A stretch of 64,000 nt of DNA from Myrica gale (Eukaryota; Streptophyta; Magnoliopsida; Fagales; Myricaceae). Position 1 is the stretch's first letter. Each line of letters opens with the position of its first letter. The notes under the pieces were generated by a model. It made no database searches. It was not told the origin of the DNA and worked only from the letters and a program-made list of their open reading frames with translations. The stretch is taken from positions 18,598,001-18,662,000 of the forward strand of contig OZ005610.1 in the NCBI GenBank assembly GCA_963930655.1, given 5' to 3'. The translations under genes were made by a program, and so were the position numbers. Positions 10,668 through 24,300 of the stretch are shown in pieces.

Positions 10668-11456
10668 ACTATATAAATGTGTTTTTTTATTTGGAATGTG
10701 TTATTTAGTTGAGTTAATTGCAACTAGTTGAGTTATGTCAAGCTTCTTTATTGTAGCTTGGCATCTAGTTGAGGCTTGCTCTAACTTGGCATGTGCTTGA
10801 CTTGAGTTAATTACAACTTTTCATTCATGTCTATCTTGCCATTGGAATACACGTTCATTAAGGGAATTAAACTTCATAATTCAAATCTGTACAAAAACAA
10901 CTTCAAATAGATCATCTGCTTCAAACCTGCTTTTAACAAAACAATGTCTAAATAAATTGGTAACAAAATACAACTTCCAACACCTTCCAACAAAATAATC
11001 TGTACATACAAAAAAGTCAAATACATATGTAACAAAATGCAACTTCCAGCTTCAATCTTCCTAAAAAATATGTAAAAAAATGCAACTTCCATCACATAAC
11101 TACACCAACCACCACACCCAGCTTCAATCACCAGTCCATAAGTACCACCTACCACCACATCCAGCTTCAACCACCAGTAGTTAACTACAACTACTAGCAC
11201 AATGAAATCTTTAAAATTACAGCTTCAACCACATGAGCTATGTTCAGTAACAGCACTAGATTCAAAACTATTCACAGCTACATCTTTGTGATCTTCCTCA
11301 AACCACTTGGGTTATCAACCCGAACATCTGCCTTGCACTTTTCCTGGCCACTGTGAGGTCTGCGCGTACAAGGGATAAGATATGCTTAGATTCCACACCA
11401 CATATATCAAAATACCAAGACCACCAGATATATCATTTTATGTATATCAACCAAAC
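10668..11456. other. MULE interior between the two convergent genes
   Basis: No gene is recognised. It lies between the convergent 3' ends of the GRF-type gene and the MURA gene and probably holds both 3' untranslated regions. The stretch 10870-11240 has several copies of an AACTTCCA / AGCTTCAAC-like short motif. Confidence 0.4.
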
Positions 11457-12110
11457 TTACAACTCAGACAACACACTAGTTTGTGTATCCACAATAGGCT
11501 CTGTGAGGTCGATGAAGAGTTGCTGAGGAGTCCTCGACCCCCGAGCCAATCCTCTTAGGCGATCAGAACTCCGTGTTCTCAATGCCACACCACCACCAAT
11601 TTGGGACATTTTGGCCGTATCCCTTCTCTGTGTTGGAGTTGCAGTAGTTGCATTTGATGGGCTGCTCCTCCTTCGCCAGCTAGGTGACAACATAATCTCA
11701 ACATTTAGCCAAGAGTGGCGGTGAATCAGATTAGGTGGATCCTGCAAACATAAAAATTGAAATCAAAGTAAAGAACATACATCGATAGATATAAGTTGTA
11801 AGAAGAGTCTTACCTTATCGTTCGTAATGCTGAGACAATGACACCCGAGGACCCAGCTTGAGAAGCAGGAACCTGTGACAAATTTTCAATTATGGTCATA
11901 AGTATCTTATAATAAATCATTCTACGTACTTGCATAAATAAACCAATACTTACTTTGAAATTAGTGGATTGTGAGGTGTTTGGGGCATTTTTCTTCTTAT
12001 TTTTACACAACCGGGAGTTGTGTCCCGACCACACCATATTTAGAACATTTGATCTTTGTGCCAACTTTGCTCAGTCTAGTTCGGCTCTTTGGTTCATCAA
12101 TGTTCCTCTC
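11457..12110 (-). pseudogene. MURA transposase, C-terminal exons (zinc knuckle)
   Basis: Three exons are read on the minus strand. The first (12110-11955) contains SRTRLSKVGTKIKCSKYG followed by VVGHNSRLCK, the CX-GHN-C zinc knuckle typical of the MURA C-terminus. It ends at a GT-AG intron (about 11954-11873). A short exon VPASQAGSSGV follows, then a second intron (about 11812-11743). A last Ser/Thr/Arg-rich exon runs to the stop at 11457. Upstream the text stops abruptly at the Tekay boundary. The SWIM finger that normally lies between the DDE core and this knuckle is not present in either half. Confidence 0.75.
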
Positions 12111-15100
12111 CTTATGCCCGCTTAATCATGAAAGAAAGATACTTGGTAAGTGATGCACATGCATGTCATGAATTATGCATATGCTCTTGCTTAGTTTCGG
12201 CCCCAGGCCCATGAAAATCTTTCTTTCGTACTTGCTTGCAAAACTGGCCCTTGGCCCTTGAAAACCACTTATTCGTACTTGTGCCTCTCTCGGCCTTTTC
12301 ATAATTATTTCATATCTTTAATTGGTGGGCTCGCTCCATTTAACCCTTGAAGTCAGGGTTGTGCGTTCCCTTCGGAACCGTCCCCGAATTCCCTTGGAGA
12401 CCTTACATACGGTCAGCTAGCGCACCTTCTCAATGTCCTTCAGTGGCTAGACATGACCCTTGGAGGCACCACACCTTCTCAATGTCCTTCAGCGTGGGTT
12501 GCACAGCCTCTTGGATTCACCCATCCTTCTCACATTTGTCCTTCGGTATGGGAGTCCAACTTGATGGTACGGTACCGACCATTGCCCTTTAACTTAACTT
12601 ATCGTTTCATAAAACTTCTCATAGTCTTTCCATAAAATCATTGCATAAACTTTCTTCTTGAAAAATTCATGCAATGCACATGTCATGTCATGCCTGCTTA
12701 AAAATTCATGCTTGCTTAAAATTCATGCTTGTTCATGAAACGATGCAGTGTGTCATTCCAGTTTTGAAAAAGAACACTTACTGTCCACTTACAGTATCCA
12801 CTTACACTTGGTCTTCTTTGGTCGTGTATACAGACGCGTGGATCGCCTACAAGCGATTCAAATATTTCTTAGACTTTAAGAATAGTATGCAATCATTAAA
12901 GATTTTTATTTTTGAAATCGGTCATCAAACAAAGATATATATATATATATATATATCACTGAAATTCATTTAATCAAAAAATATTTTATTCTTTTCCTTA
13001 ACAAATATTCAAAACTTAGTTTATTAAATCATTAATATTTTTATTGAAATAAAAATATATTTATCCATGTACACGCCTCGATTAGGGTTAAATAATAATT
13101 TATTAAAAGATCATGGCTCTTCAATATTTGTTCCAACTAGATTAAGCCCTAATTTCTATATCTATCACAACAATGATAAATCCATTTTTTATAAATTGCA
13201 CTTAGGGTTATAATTTCTTACAACATTCGGCCATCACTATTTAATGCACCAATTAGTCACAACTTTTACTCCAATGGTGATCCCATCCTCCATTCCACAA
13301 TTTCACAACCTAATATCTATAAATCAAGGCATATCACCATGCATCATGCTCATAATATTCGACCATACATGATTTCATCCAAAAGATTAAGTTTCTTTTG
13401 TTCCTTTCAATATGCATGCATCTAATACCTAACATAATCATCCACCATTCATAGTGTCATAAATCTTGCACATATCATGGCCAATGTCCAGATTTAAATA
13501 TATACAAAACTATGCATGAAATCCTACACATCTCATATTCGGCCATACCCCCAAAATGTCACCTTTTTCATGTTAAAAATCATAACATGCACATCCTTTG
13601 TATTGTGACCTAACTAGCATGCATACACTTTATCTCTTCATCAAATATTTTCATCAAAATTAGATCCACACTTTATACACACTAACATCCATAGATCTAA
13701 GCAAAATAGTTAACTTTCATCAAATCAACACATCAAGACCTAGATCTAGCTTCCTTTAACATACATTGTTCTCCATTTGCATTTTTCTTTACATTCAACC
13801 TTAGATCTAGGGTTTACATGGTTAGATCTAGCATTTAAACAACCTAGGGTTCTTAAGCATTCAAGATCTAACAACATCAAGACATATCACAACCTAAACT
13901 TCAAGATCTTATACATAGGCCATTCGGCCACTCATGCTAACCCAACAACATCACATTAGCCTTACCTTGTTGTTTATCCAAGCTTGAGCACCTAGAAAAT
14001 AAAATACCTTTGGTTAGTACTTGTGAAACTTAAGGCAAGATCATCAATAGAACCAAACTCACCTTCAACCTTTACCAACTCTTCCTAACTTCACTTCCTT
14101 CAAAGTTTCGGTCCACCCTCCTTAGAAATGTCCAAGCTTGATTTAAAGGAGGTTCTATGGTGGTTAAGAGAATATGGTAAGCTTGAAGAGAAATGATGTC
14201 AAATGGTTAGGGTTTTCAAGGAAGGATTGTGTTTGCACCAAGAGAGATTTTTGTCTACAACAAAATAGGTTTAACTTGGCTTTTAGAATGAGATTTGGAT
14301 GGCAAGAAGAGTATGGTTTAGAGTGCAAGAGGAAAAAGGAACAAACCTTGAACTTGAGTGTATGGTTCGGCTAAGAGAAGCAAAATGGGAGAGAGTTGAG
14401 AGAGCTTGCAATATTCGGCCAAGAGAAAAAGAGTTTGGAGAATGAAGTGCATGAATGGTTCGGTCAAGACAAATGCAAGAGAGATGTGAGGGAATGAGTC
14501 TCCCAAGGCAACTTTAAGGCGATGACACAAGACTTGAGAGGGTGAATTGACAAGAGAGAAATTTGAAAGAGGAAAGGGAAGGAATGGGGGGTGTTGGTCG
14601 ACCAAGCTTGGGTTCCATCTCTCTCTCTCTTCTTTTATTTCTTTTCACCTCTTTTCTCACATCACTTCCTTGTCTCCCTAAGCATGGCTTGCCTTGAATT
14701 TCCTCATTCTCTCTCCTCACATGCATCCATCGACATCTTCCTTCTCCCTTGCTTTTTCTCTTCTCTTTTACTTCAATGCATTGTCTTATCACTTCTTACA
14801 CAACTTACACCTTCTTACACATCACATGGCCTCACTTATGGCTTTCTCATTTCACCTCTACCCCTTTCACGTAAATGCCTTGCCCTTTGCTTAGTTTGGT
14901 TGCTTTCCAACCAACCTAGTTACTTCCACATTAAATTGCAACCAACTTTCAACTTGGTTTTCTCTCTCACCTAACTTATCACTTCATAAGCTCTCTTGCT
15001 TATCTAATCCATTCCAATAGCTTATCACCTCATAAGCATGATATCTTATCATGTGATAATGACCCTAGCCTATCTCTACAATAATCACAAGGTCTTATCA

Positions 15101-15673
15101 CCCTAAAAGTTTCCTAACCTATCATCATGCTTGCTTATCACTATGATAAGCAAGTGTGCTTATCAATTAAATCTTCTCTTAGACTTATCACATAAATACA
15201 TAGCTTATCATTGAATATTCAAATGGAAATTCTATTAATAATATAGGCCACATGGTAATAATACATGTCACATATGAAAGATATACAAATATTCAATCCA
15301 TGTTTTCAAAAGAATTTCATCATTTAATCCATTAATCATTTTCGGCTTATACAAGAAATTCTTAAATCATAATTCAAATTCTATGGTCCATGAAACATAT
15401 TAAGTAAATGAAAAATATAAATTTGTAAGAGAGAAACTTACTTGCAAATTTCGGCTCCTAAAATAAATATAATTTAAACTTGCATAAAATGGCATGAAAA
15501 TTATTTAAAGAGATTTTATGGAATAAAATCCCATTTTAATCGAAATACCATAACATAAGGATTAAGCCATACATTGGCCAAAAACATAGCCCCATGAAGA
15601 AATAAAAGCTATTACATTGGAAAATAAAAGATAATACATAAGGAATTACGTAGGAGAAAATCGGGGTCTCACA
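12111..15673 (-). repeat. Tekay 3' LTR (3563 bp present)
   Basis: It is nearly identical to 21669-25231 over its whole length, with equal spacing and about five differences by eye. It lies right after the polypurine tract. The outer end of the LTR is not present at 12111, where MULE sequence begins. Confidence 0.9.
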
Positions 15674-15713
15674 TTCTCCCCTCCTTATAAAAATTCCGAC
15701 CTCGGAATTTCTT

Positions 15714-16589
15714 TTACCACCAGAAATTTTGTCCTGATTGCGTAGGTGTAGGACAATGGGGGTTGGGATGAACATTAGTGCTTGTCCCACTACTAATCTC
15801 TCCCTGGTAAACGTGATCTGGGGAATTACTCCCCGTCCATGATTGCAATCTGATTCCTTGGCTTGGTTCATCTAGACTAGGGTCATGGATGATGTTCTCA
15901 GGTGGTCCATGAAACCTAGGTCTAGACTCTACTTCTTGTGACGAAAAGTGGGTCTCCGATCCAGCGTCTTGAGCCCTAACTGTTCTACGATGTCTTCTCT
16001 CATTACATCGCCTAGGTGTACACTCACGTCTCGAGTTACTACGCCTAGGTTCTTCTTGGGATCGTTCTCTAGTCTCACTAGGTATCAGATGTTGTTCCAT
16101 GGGGTCTTCTTCCGGATCCTCCCCTGGATCCTCTTCCGGATCCTCCCCTGGATCCTCTTCCGGATCCTCCTCTGGATCCTCTTCCGGATCTTCCTCAAAG
16201 TTTTCGGGTAACATGGTCCTTAAGGGAATGACATTTATTGGCGACTCTGGCCAATAAATACCCTCCAGATATCCAGAACAATCTGGAGATAAGGGTTGAC
16301 CCCACCTAGAAGGTCCAGGTTGGTCAGGTGCCGGGGGTGGCGGGGGCTGGTACGTCCCCGCCATGCCTTGCTGCCAATACGACACATGGGTTTGGTACGC
16401 TCTTCGCGGGTCCCCTCTATCTGTCTCATGCGATGCGTGAGTCGGAGCCTCATGGCTTCCCGACTGTCTCGTCGAACCTTGGGTTCTATGGTTAACCCTG
16501 AACAGGCTGCGATACTCGGGTGCTGTCATCCTTCGATGAGAAGGTGTACCCGAATGCTGGGAACGAGGGGGTCGACTACTCGGCGGCAT
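15714..16589 (-). other. Extra open frame between pol and the 3' LTR of Tekay
   Basis: This is a long frame of 291 codons with no recognised domain. It is rich in Pro, Arg and Ser. In the middle it has an acidic repeat of the form EDPEEDPEEDPGEDP, encoded by short repeats that each contain GGATCC (about 16100-16190). It sits where some plant gypsy elements carry additional genes. It may be a real third gene of this family or an accidental frame; codon-level tests across copies would be needed to tell. Confidence 0.45.
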
Positions 16590-16754
16590 CTGACAACATA
16601 ATACAACGGTCAGTCATGTGTATATACAAAATATCATCACGTATCACAAAGAATTAGCATTCTTTATGTAAGGAAGTCAAGCACAATTATCAAACAAAAA
16701 CACTCATACATGTCAAACATTTAATCAATAGGGAAGGAAATAAATATTCGGATC

Positions 16755-19700
16755 CTATTCTCCTTTTAACTGAGGGTACTTCTCGTACATATCGCTTTCC
16801 AACTCCCAAGACGTCTCCTCTACCCCATGATTCTTCCATAGAACCTTCACAAGCGGTATCACCTTGGTCCGCAATTGTTGCTCTTTTCTATCGATGATCC
16901 TTACTGGCTCCTCCACATAGGTAAGGTTTTCCTTAATCTGTAAAGGCTCATATTCTAACACATGGGTAGGGTCGGACACGTATTTGCGTAGGAGCGATAC
17001 GTGAAACACATCATGTACTCCCGCAATTGATGGCGGTAAGGCCAGCCTATATGCCATTGGTCCAACACGCTCCAGGATCTCGAAAGGTCCTATAAACCGG
17101 GGTTGAAGCTTCCCCTTCTTCCCAAATCGTGCTACCCCTTTTGTTGGAGAGATCTTTAAAAACACTTTACTTCCTTCCTCAAAGGCCAACTCCCTTCTTC
17201 GATTGTCCGCATAACTCTTTTGCCGACTTTGGGCCGTAATAAGTCTTTCTTTAATCAACCGAATCTTCTCTTTCGTCTGCAAAATCATCTCCGGCCCCAA
17301 CAGTCTCCCTTCTCCTACTTCATCCCAATATAATGGCGACCTACACCTTCTTCCATACAAAGCTTCATACGGTGTCATGCCAATACTTGATTGGAAACTG
17401 TTGTTGTATGCGAACTCTGCTAGCGGCAAATATTGAGCCCAGCTACCCTTGAAGTCAATGATACACGCTCGGAGCATGTTTTCCAAAATTTGAATGGTCC
17501 GCTCAGATTGGCCATCCGTCTGTGGGTAGAAAGCAGTGCTAAAATTCAACTTAGTGCCTAGGGACTCCTGCAATCTTTTCCAAAACCTCGACGTAAATCT
17601 CGGATCCCTATCCGACACTATGCTCTTCGGTATGCCATGGAGCCTCACAATTTCTTGGAGATAAACTTCAGCTAGCCTTTCCGGGGTATACTTCACCCTG
17701 ATGGGCAGAAAGTGGGCTGACTTGGTCAATCGGTCCACCACTACCCATATCGCATCGTAACCAGCTGACGTTCTTGGTAGCCCTACTACGAAATCCATGG
17801 CTATTCCTTCCCACTTCCATTCAGGGATCTCCAGAGGCTTCAATGTTCCTGCTGGCCTCTGGTGCTCTGCTTTCACTCTCTGACAAGTCAGACATCGAGC
17901 GACATACTCCGCTATCTCTCTCTTCATATTCGGCCACCAGTAAACTTTCTTGATGTCTTGATACATCTTCGTTCCTCCAGGGTGGATGGTATAGGGCGTG
18001 TATGTGCCTCTACCAAAATCAACTCCTTGATTCCCCCATCACCAGGGACACATATTCTATTCCGGTACCTCAGCACTCCATCCTTATCCTCAAAATCGGG
18101 GTCATTATTCTTTTCAATCCTTTCCCTAATCCCTACTATCACCGCATCGCTTTTCTGGGCCTCGCAGATTCGCTCCCCCAGCGATGGTTGTAATGACATT
18201 GCGATGGAAACATACCGATCGGCCAATACAAGCGTGATTTCCTCTCTCTTTAGGTCCTCCATGATCTCCTTAGCCACTACCTCCACGACACTTGTTTCAG
18301 CCGACTTCCGGCTTAGGGCATCAGCCACCACATTAGCTTTCCCAGGATGGTAGCTAATGGTGCAATCATAGTCTTTAATCAACTCCAACCAGCGTCGTTG
18401 CCTCATATTCAGCTCCTTCTGAGTGTTGAAGTACTTGAGGCTCTTGTGATCCGTGAATATCTCGCATTTAACTCCATAAAGATAATGCCTCCATATTTTC
18501 AGAGCATGCACGACTGCAGCCAACTCCAAGTCGTGGGTGGGGTAATTCACCTCGTGGGGCCTCAGTTGCCTCGACGCATAGGCTATGACCCTCTTATCTT
18601 GCATCAACACACACCCAAGACCTTGCTTTGAGGCGTCCGTATAGATCTCGTACTCCCCATGCTCTGAGGGCAATGCTAACACAGGGGCAGTAACTAGATG
18701 AGCCTTTAGCGTCTGGAAACTTTGCTCACACTCGTCTGTCCAATTGAACTTAACGTTCTTCTTGGTCAACGAGGTCATCGGCATAGCTATCTTTGAGAAT
18801 CCCTTAATAAACCTCCGGTAATATCCTGTCAATCCCAGGAAACTCCTTATCTCCTTAACATTTGTAGGTCTAGGCCATTTGAAAACCGCATCAACCTTTC
18901 CGGGATCTACAGCAATCCCTTCTCCCGACACTACATGCCCTAAAAATCGGACTTGCTGCAACCAAAACTCGCACTTGGAGAATTTAGCATACAGCTTCTT
19001 CTCCCTTAGGATCTGCAAAACAATCCTGAGATGCTCCTCATGCTCCTCCTGGTTCCGAGAATAAGTCAGAATATCGTCTATGAACACCACAACAAATTTA
19101 TCCAGGAACTCCCTGAACACTCGATTCATCAAGTCCATAAATGCGGCCGGGGCATTATTTAACCCAAATGGCATCACCAAAAATTCATAATGATCATATC
19201 GGGTTCGAAAGACCGTTTTAGATATATCTCCCTCCTTAACCTTCAACTGGTGGTAACCCGACCTCAAATCAATTCTTGAGAATATTTGTGCCCCCTGCAA
19301 TTGATCGAACAAATCGTCAATGCGAGGTAGCGGGTACCTATTCTTCACGGTCACCTTATTCAACTCCCTATAATCAATGCACATCCGGAGACTCCCGTCC
19401 TTCTTTTTCACAAACAGGATCGGTGCTCCCCAAGGCGACACACTCGGCCTTATAAATCCCTTCTCCAAGAGATCCTCCAATTGAACCTTCAGCTCCTTTA
19501 GCTCTGCCGGAGCCATTCGATACGGCACCTTGGAAATTAGGACTGTCCCAGCTTCCAATTCAATTCCGAACTCCACCTCCCTATCCGGCGGTAACCCCGG
19601 TAAGTCTTCCGGGAATACATCCGTAAACTCAGTCACTATTGGGGTTCGATCAAACGCAGGGACCTCGTTCTGCGTATCACTTCGCGTATCACTTGCCCAT

Positions 19701-21244
19701 ACTAGAATTCCCTCGTGCCCTCCTTGCAACAATCTCTTAGCTTGCAGGGCCGAGACAATTGCTGGCCTTCGTTCCATTTTCCTCATACCGGTGAAACAAC
19801 AATCCGGTCTCCCCTCCTTTTGGAACAAGACCTTCTTCTCATAGCACCGAATATTGGCACCATGCTTCGACAACCAATCCATACCTAGGATGACATCAAA
19901 TCCTCCCATCTCCATAACTATCAAATCAGCCAACATGACTTGCCCTTCTACTTCTATCGGATAGTCCTTCACCATCCGGCTACATTCGACTCTTCCCCCA
20001 GCGGGCGTTGACACAAGGACATCACAATCCAACAACTCACTATTTAAGGCAAGTGTCTTGCAATATGCTGATGCAATGAATGAATGCGTGGCCCCTGAAT
20101 CAAACAGAACTAGGGCTTCCCCCTGGGGCAAAGGCAACTTACCTGCCACTACTCGGTTCTGGTTCTCCTCGTCCTCCGGAGTCATTGCATATAACCTCGC
20201 CTGTGTTGGGCCTCCTTGCCTCCTTGCATTGTTCTGCTGTGGGGGTCGGGGTGCTTGGTTTAAGCTGCCTGCACTCCTACAGTCTCTGGCGAAGTGACCA
20301 GGCTTCCCGCATTTAAAACATAAGCCCTGCCTACACTCCCCTGGGTGTCTCTTGTTGCACTTGTTGCACAGAGGAAACTGATTCCCTCCGGCATTCTGAG
20401 CTCCACCAGGCCTCTGGTTCGGCCTCGGGTTCGGCCTCTGATTCGGCCTCTGAGGCTGCCTCTGTGATGACTCTGGCCTACTTTTCTTCCAGGGCATCTG
20501 CGGAATGGTTGGGTTGGAAGGAGCCTTCCTCTTTTGCTGGTCATGATAGACTGATATCCTCTGCAGTCCTCTCTCCACTATCACTGCCCGTTCAATCACT
20601 TCTGCCAGGGTTTTAAGATTATGGCTATACACCCTGTCATAGACCCGTGGGTGTAGCCCTTCTTCAAACTTTCGGGCCTTCCTTTCCTCATCTGGCACCA
20701 AGTACGGGGCAAACCGCACCAGCTCCATGAATCGGCCTGCGTACTGCTCCACCGTCATGGCTCATTGGGTTAGGGTAGCGAATTCCCTTGCCTGCGCTTC
20801 CCGAGTCGTTCGTGGGAAATAACGATCTAGAAATTCTTACTGGAACCTCTCCCAGGTTATGGGCTGCTCTCCCAGCTCCTGACCCAGCAACACTTTCTCG
20901 GACTGCCACCATCTTCTGGCGTCCCCTTGCAGCTTGAAGGTAGCATAGCTTAACTTCTGGGCCTCGGTACACCGCAAGACCTCAAGTAGTTCTTTTATCT
21001 CCACCAGCCAATTTTCTGCTAGTATGGCATCTCCCTTGCCGTTGTACATTGGCGGGTGCTGGCGATTGAATTGATCGAACGTACACCCCTCAGGGCGTCC
21101 TTGGGCCCCTTCAGCATGGGCACTCGGCTGAACGTGCTCAGCAACTAGCTGAGCCATGTGCCTTAACACGTCCTCAGTGGTAACTCCGGGAGACTCTGGC
21201 TCTTGGCTTCTTGTTGGTCTCCTAGGTGCCATCCTGCACTTCAA
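16755..21244 (-). other. Tekay gag-pol region (fossil)
   Basis: Gag lies at the high-coordinate end (about 20.3-21.2 kb). A CCHC zinc knuckle ([14 protein letters not shown]) is near 20280-20330 and a protease DSGAT motif near 20100. RT with the FIDD catalytic box is near 19080, followed by RNase H. The integrase core with HGIPKSIVSD and YPQTDGQSER blocks is at about 17500-17650, and the chromodomain (about 16760-16920) ends the polyprotein. The order is the standard one for chromoviruses. The chromodomain is known in this group to steer integration to marked chromatin. A few breaks are present overall. Confidence 0.9.
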
Positions 21245-21394
21245 GGTTATCGTTCAGCTTAGAACAACCTCAACCTCAGAAATTCTCATCGTAACTAACC
21301 CTAAACGTGTTATCTCATGCTTTAGGGTTTAGGGTTCTACTTCGTTCCCTATGTTTTACGGCTCTACCCTCCGATCCTCTGATACCAACTTAAC

Positions 21395-24300
21395 TGTCAC
21401 GCCCCGAATGGCATCCCGCAGGGACCGTGACAGCCGAGAGCTATCCCCCGGATGGCTCCAGCGTTCTTACTTATATTTTTACTTGATTACGGCGGAAACG
21501 TACAGGATCGCGAGGGGTTCGAGCTAATCTTACATAATCATTGTTCTCATTAAGTTCATACAAAACATATATATATCACATAACAAGCCAGTTAGTGACG
21601 ATCAGGTCACTATCATCAAAAGTATGAAGCATAAATTCTTGGGCTTCTAACTTAAAACATGCTCTTGACTTATGCCCGCTTAATCATGAAAGAAAGATAC
21701 TTGGTAAGTGATGCACATGCATGTCATGAATTATGCATATGCTCTTGCTTAGTTTCGGCCCCAGGCCCTTGAAAATCTTTCTTTCGTACTTGCTTGCAAA
21801 ACTGGCCCTTGGCCCTTGAAAACCACTTATTCGTACTTGTGCCTCTCTCGGCCTTTTCATAATTATTTCATATCTTTAATTGGTGGGCTCACTCCATTTA
21901 ACCCCTGAAGTCAGGGTTGTGCGTTCCCTTCGGAACCGTCCCCGAATTCCCTTGGAGACCTTACATACGGTCAGCTAGCGCACCTTCTCAATGTCCTTCA
22001 GTGGCTAGACATGACCCTTGGAGGCACCACACCTTCTCAATGTCCTTCAGCGTGGGTTGCACAGCCTCTTGGATTCACCCATCCTTCTCACATTTGTCCT
22101 TCGGTATGGGAGTCCAACTTGATGGTACGGTACCGACCATTGCCCTTTAACTTAACTTATCGTTTCATAAAACTTCTCATAGTCTTTCCATAAAATCATT
22201 GCATAAACTTTCTTCTTGAAAAATTCATGCAATGCACATGTCATGTCATGCCTGCTTAAAAATTCATGCTTGCTTAAAATTCATGCTTGTTCATGAAACG
22301 ATGCAGTGTGTCATTCCAGTTTTGAAAAAGAACACTTACTGTCCACTTACAGTATCCACTTACACTTGGTCTTCTTTGGTCGTGTATACAGACGCGTGGA
22401 TCGCCTACAAGCGATTCAAATATTTCTTAGACTTTAAGAATAGTATGCAATCATTAAAGATTTTTATTTTTGAAATCGGTCATCAACCAAAGATATATAT
22501 ATATATATATATATCACTGAAATTCATTTAATCAAAAAATATTTTATTCTTTTCCTTAACAAATATTCAAAACTTAGTTTATTAAATCATTAATATTTTT
22601 ATTGAAATAAAAATATATTTATCCATGTACACGCCTCGATTAGGGTTAAATAATAATTTATTAAAAGATCATGGCTCTTCAATATTTGTTCCAACTAGAT
22701 TAAGCCCTAATTTCTATATCTATCACAACAATGATAAATCCATTTTTTATAAATTGCACTTAGGGTTATAATTTCTTACAACATTCGGCCATCACTATTT
22801 AATGCACCAATTAGTCACAACTTTTACTCCAATGGTGATCCCATCCTCCATTCCACAATTTCACAACCTAATATCTATAAATCAAGGCATATCACCATGC
22901 ATCATGCTCATAATATTCGACCATACATGATTTCATCCAAAAGATTAAGTTTCTTTTGTTCCTTTCAATATGCATGCATCTAATACCTAACATAATCATC
23001 CACCATTCATAGTGTCATAAATCTTGCACATATCATGGCCAATGTCCAGATTTAAATATATACAAAACTATGCATGAAATCCTACACATCTCATATTCGG
23101 CCATACCCCCAAAATGTCACCTTTTTCATGTTAAAAATCATAACATGCACATCCTTTGTATTGTGACCTAACTAGCATGCATACACTTTATCTCTTCATC
23201 AAATATTTTCATCAAAATTAGATCCACACTTTATACACACTAACATCCATAGATCTAAGCAAAATAGTTAACTTTCATCAAATCAACACATCAAGACCTA
23301 GATCTAGCTTCCTTTAACATACATTGTTCTCCATTTGCATTTTTCTTTACATTCAACCTTAGATCTAGGGTTTACATGGTTAGATCTAGCATTTAAACAA
23401 CCTAGGGTTCTTAAGCATTCAAGATCTAACAACATCAAGACATATCACAACCTAAACTTCAAGATCTTATACATAGGCCATTCGGCCACTCATGCTAACC
23501 CAACAACATCACATTAGCCTTACCTTGTTGTTTATCCAAGCTTGAGCACCTAGAAAATAAAATACCTTTGGTTAGTACTTGTGAAACTTAAGGCAAGATC
23601 ATCAATAGAACCAAACTCACCTTCAACCTTTACCAACTCTTCCTAACTTCACTTCCTTCAAAGTTTCGGTCCACCCTCCTTAGAAATGTCCAAGCTTGAT
23701 TTAAAGGAGGTTCTATGGTGGTTAAGAGAATATGGTAAGCTTGAAGAGAAATGATGTCAAATGGTTAGGGTTTTCAAGGAAGGATTGTGTTTGCACCAAG
23801 AGAGATTTTTGTCTACAACAAAATAGGTTTAACTTGGCTTTTAGAATGAGATTTGGATGGCAAGAAGAGTATGGTTTAGAGTGCAAGAGGAAAAAGGAAC
23901 AAACCTTGAACTTGAGTGTATGGTTCGGCTAAGAGAAGCAAAATGGGAGAGAGTTGAGAGAGCTTGCAATATTCGGCCAAGAGAAAAAGAGTTTGGAGAA
24001 TGAAGTGCATGAATGGTTCGGTCAAGACAAATGCAAGAGAGATGTGAGGGAATGAGTCTCCCAAGGCAACTTTAAGGCGATGACACAAGACTTGAGAGGG
24101 TGAATTGACAAGAGAGAAATTTGAAAGAGGAAAGGGAAGGAATGGGGGGTGTTGGTCGACCAAGCTTGGGTTCCATCTCTCTCTCTCTTCTTTTATTTCT
24201 TTTCACCTCTTTTCTCACATCACTTCCTTGTCTCCCTAAGCATGGCTTGCCTTGAATTTCCTCATTCTCTCTCCTCACATGCATCCATCGACATCTTCCT

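Noticed and set aside
14318-14974. Pairs of open frames repeated at 23876-24532
   Set aside because: They lie inside the two Tekay LTRs and recur only because the LTRs are identical; they are Ser/Phe/Leu-rich low-complexity frames.
17862-18631. Long + strand frames (163 and 94 codons) opposite Tekay pol
   Set aside because: They are antisense shadows of the conserved pol region and show no protein family features.
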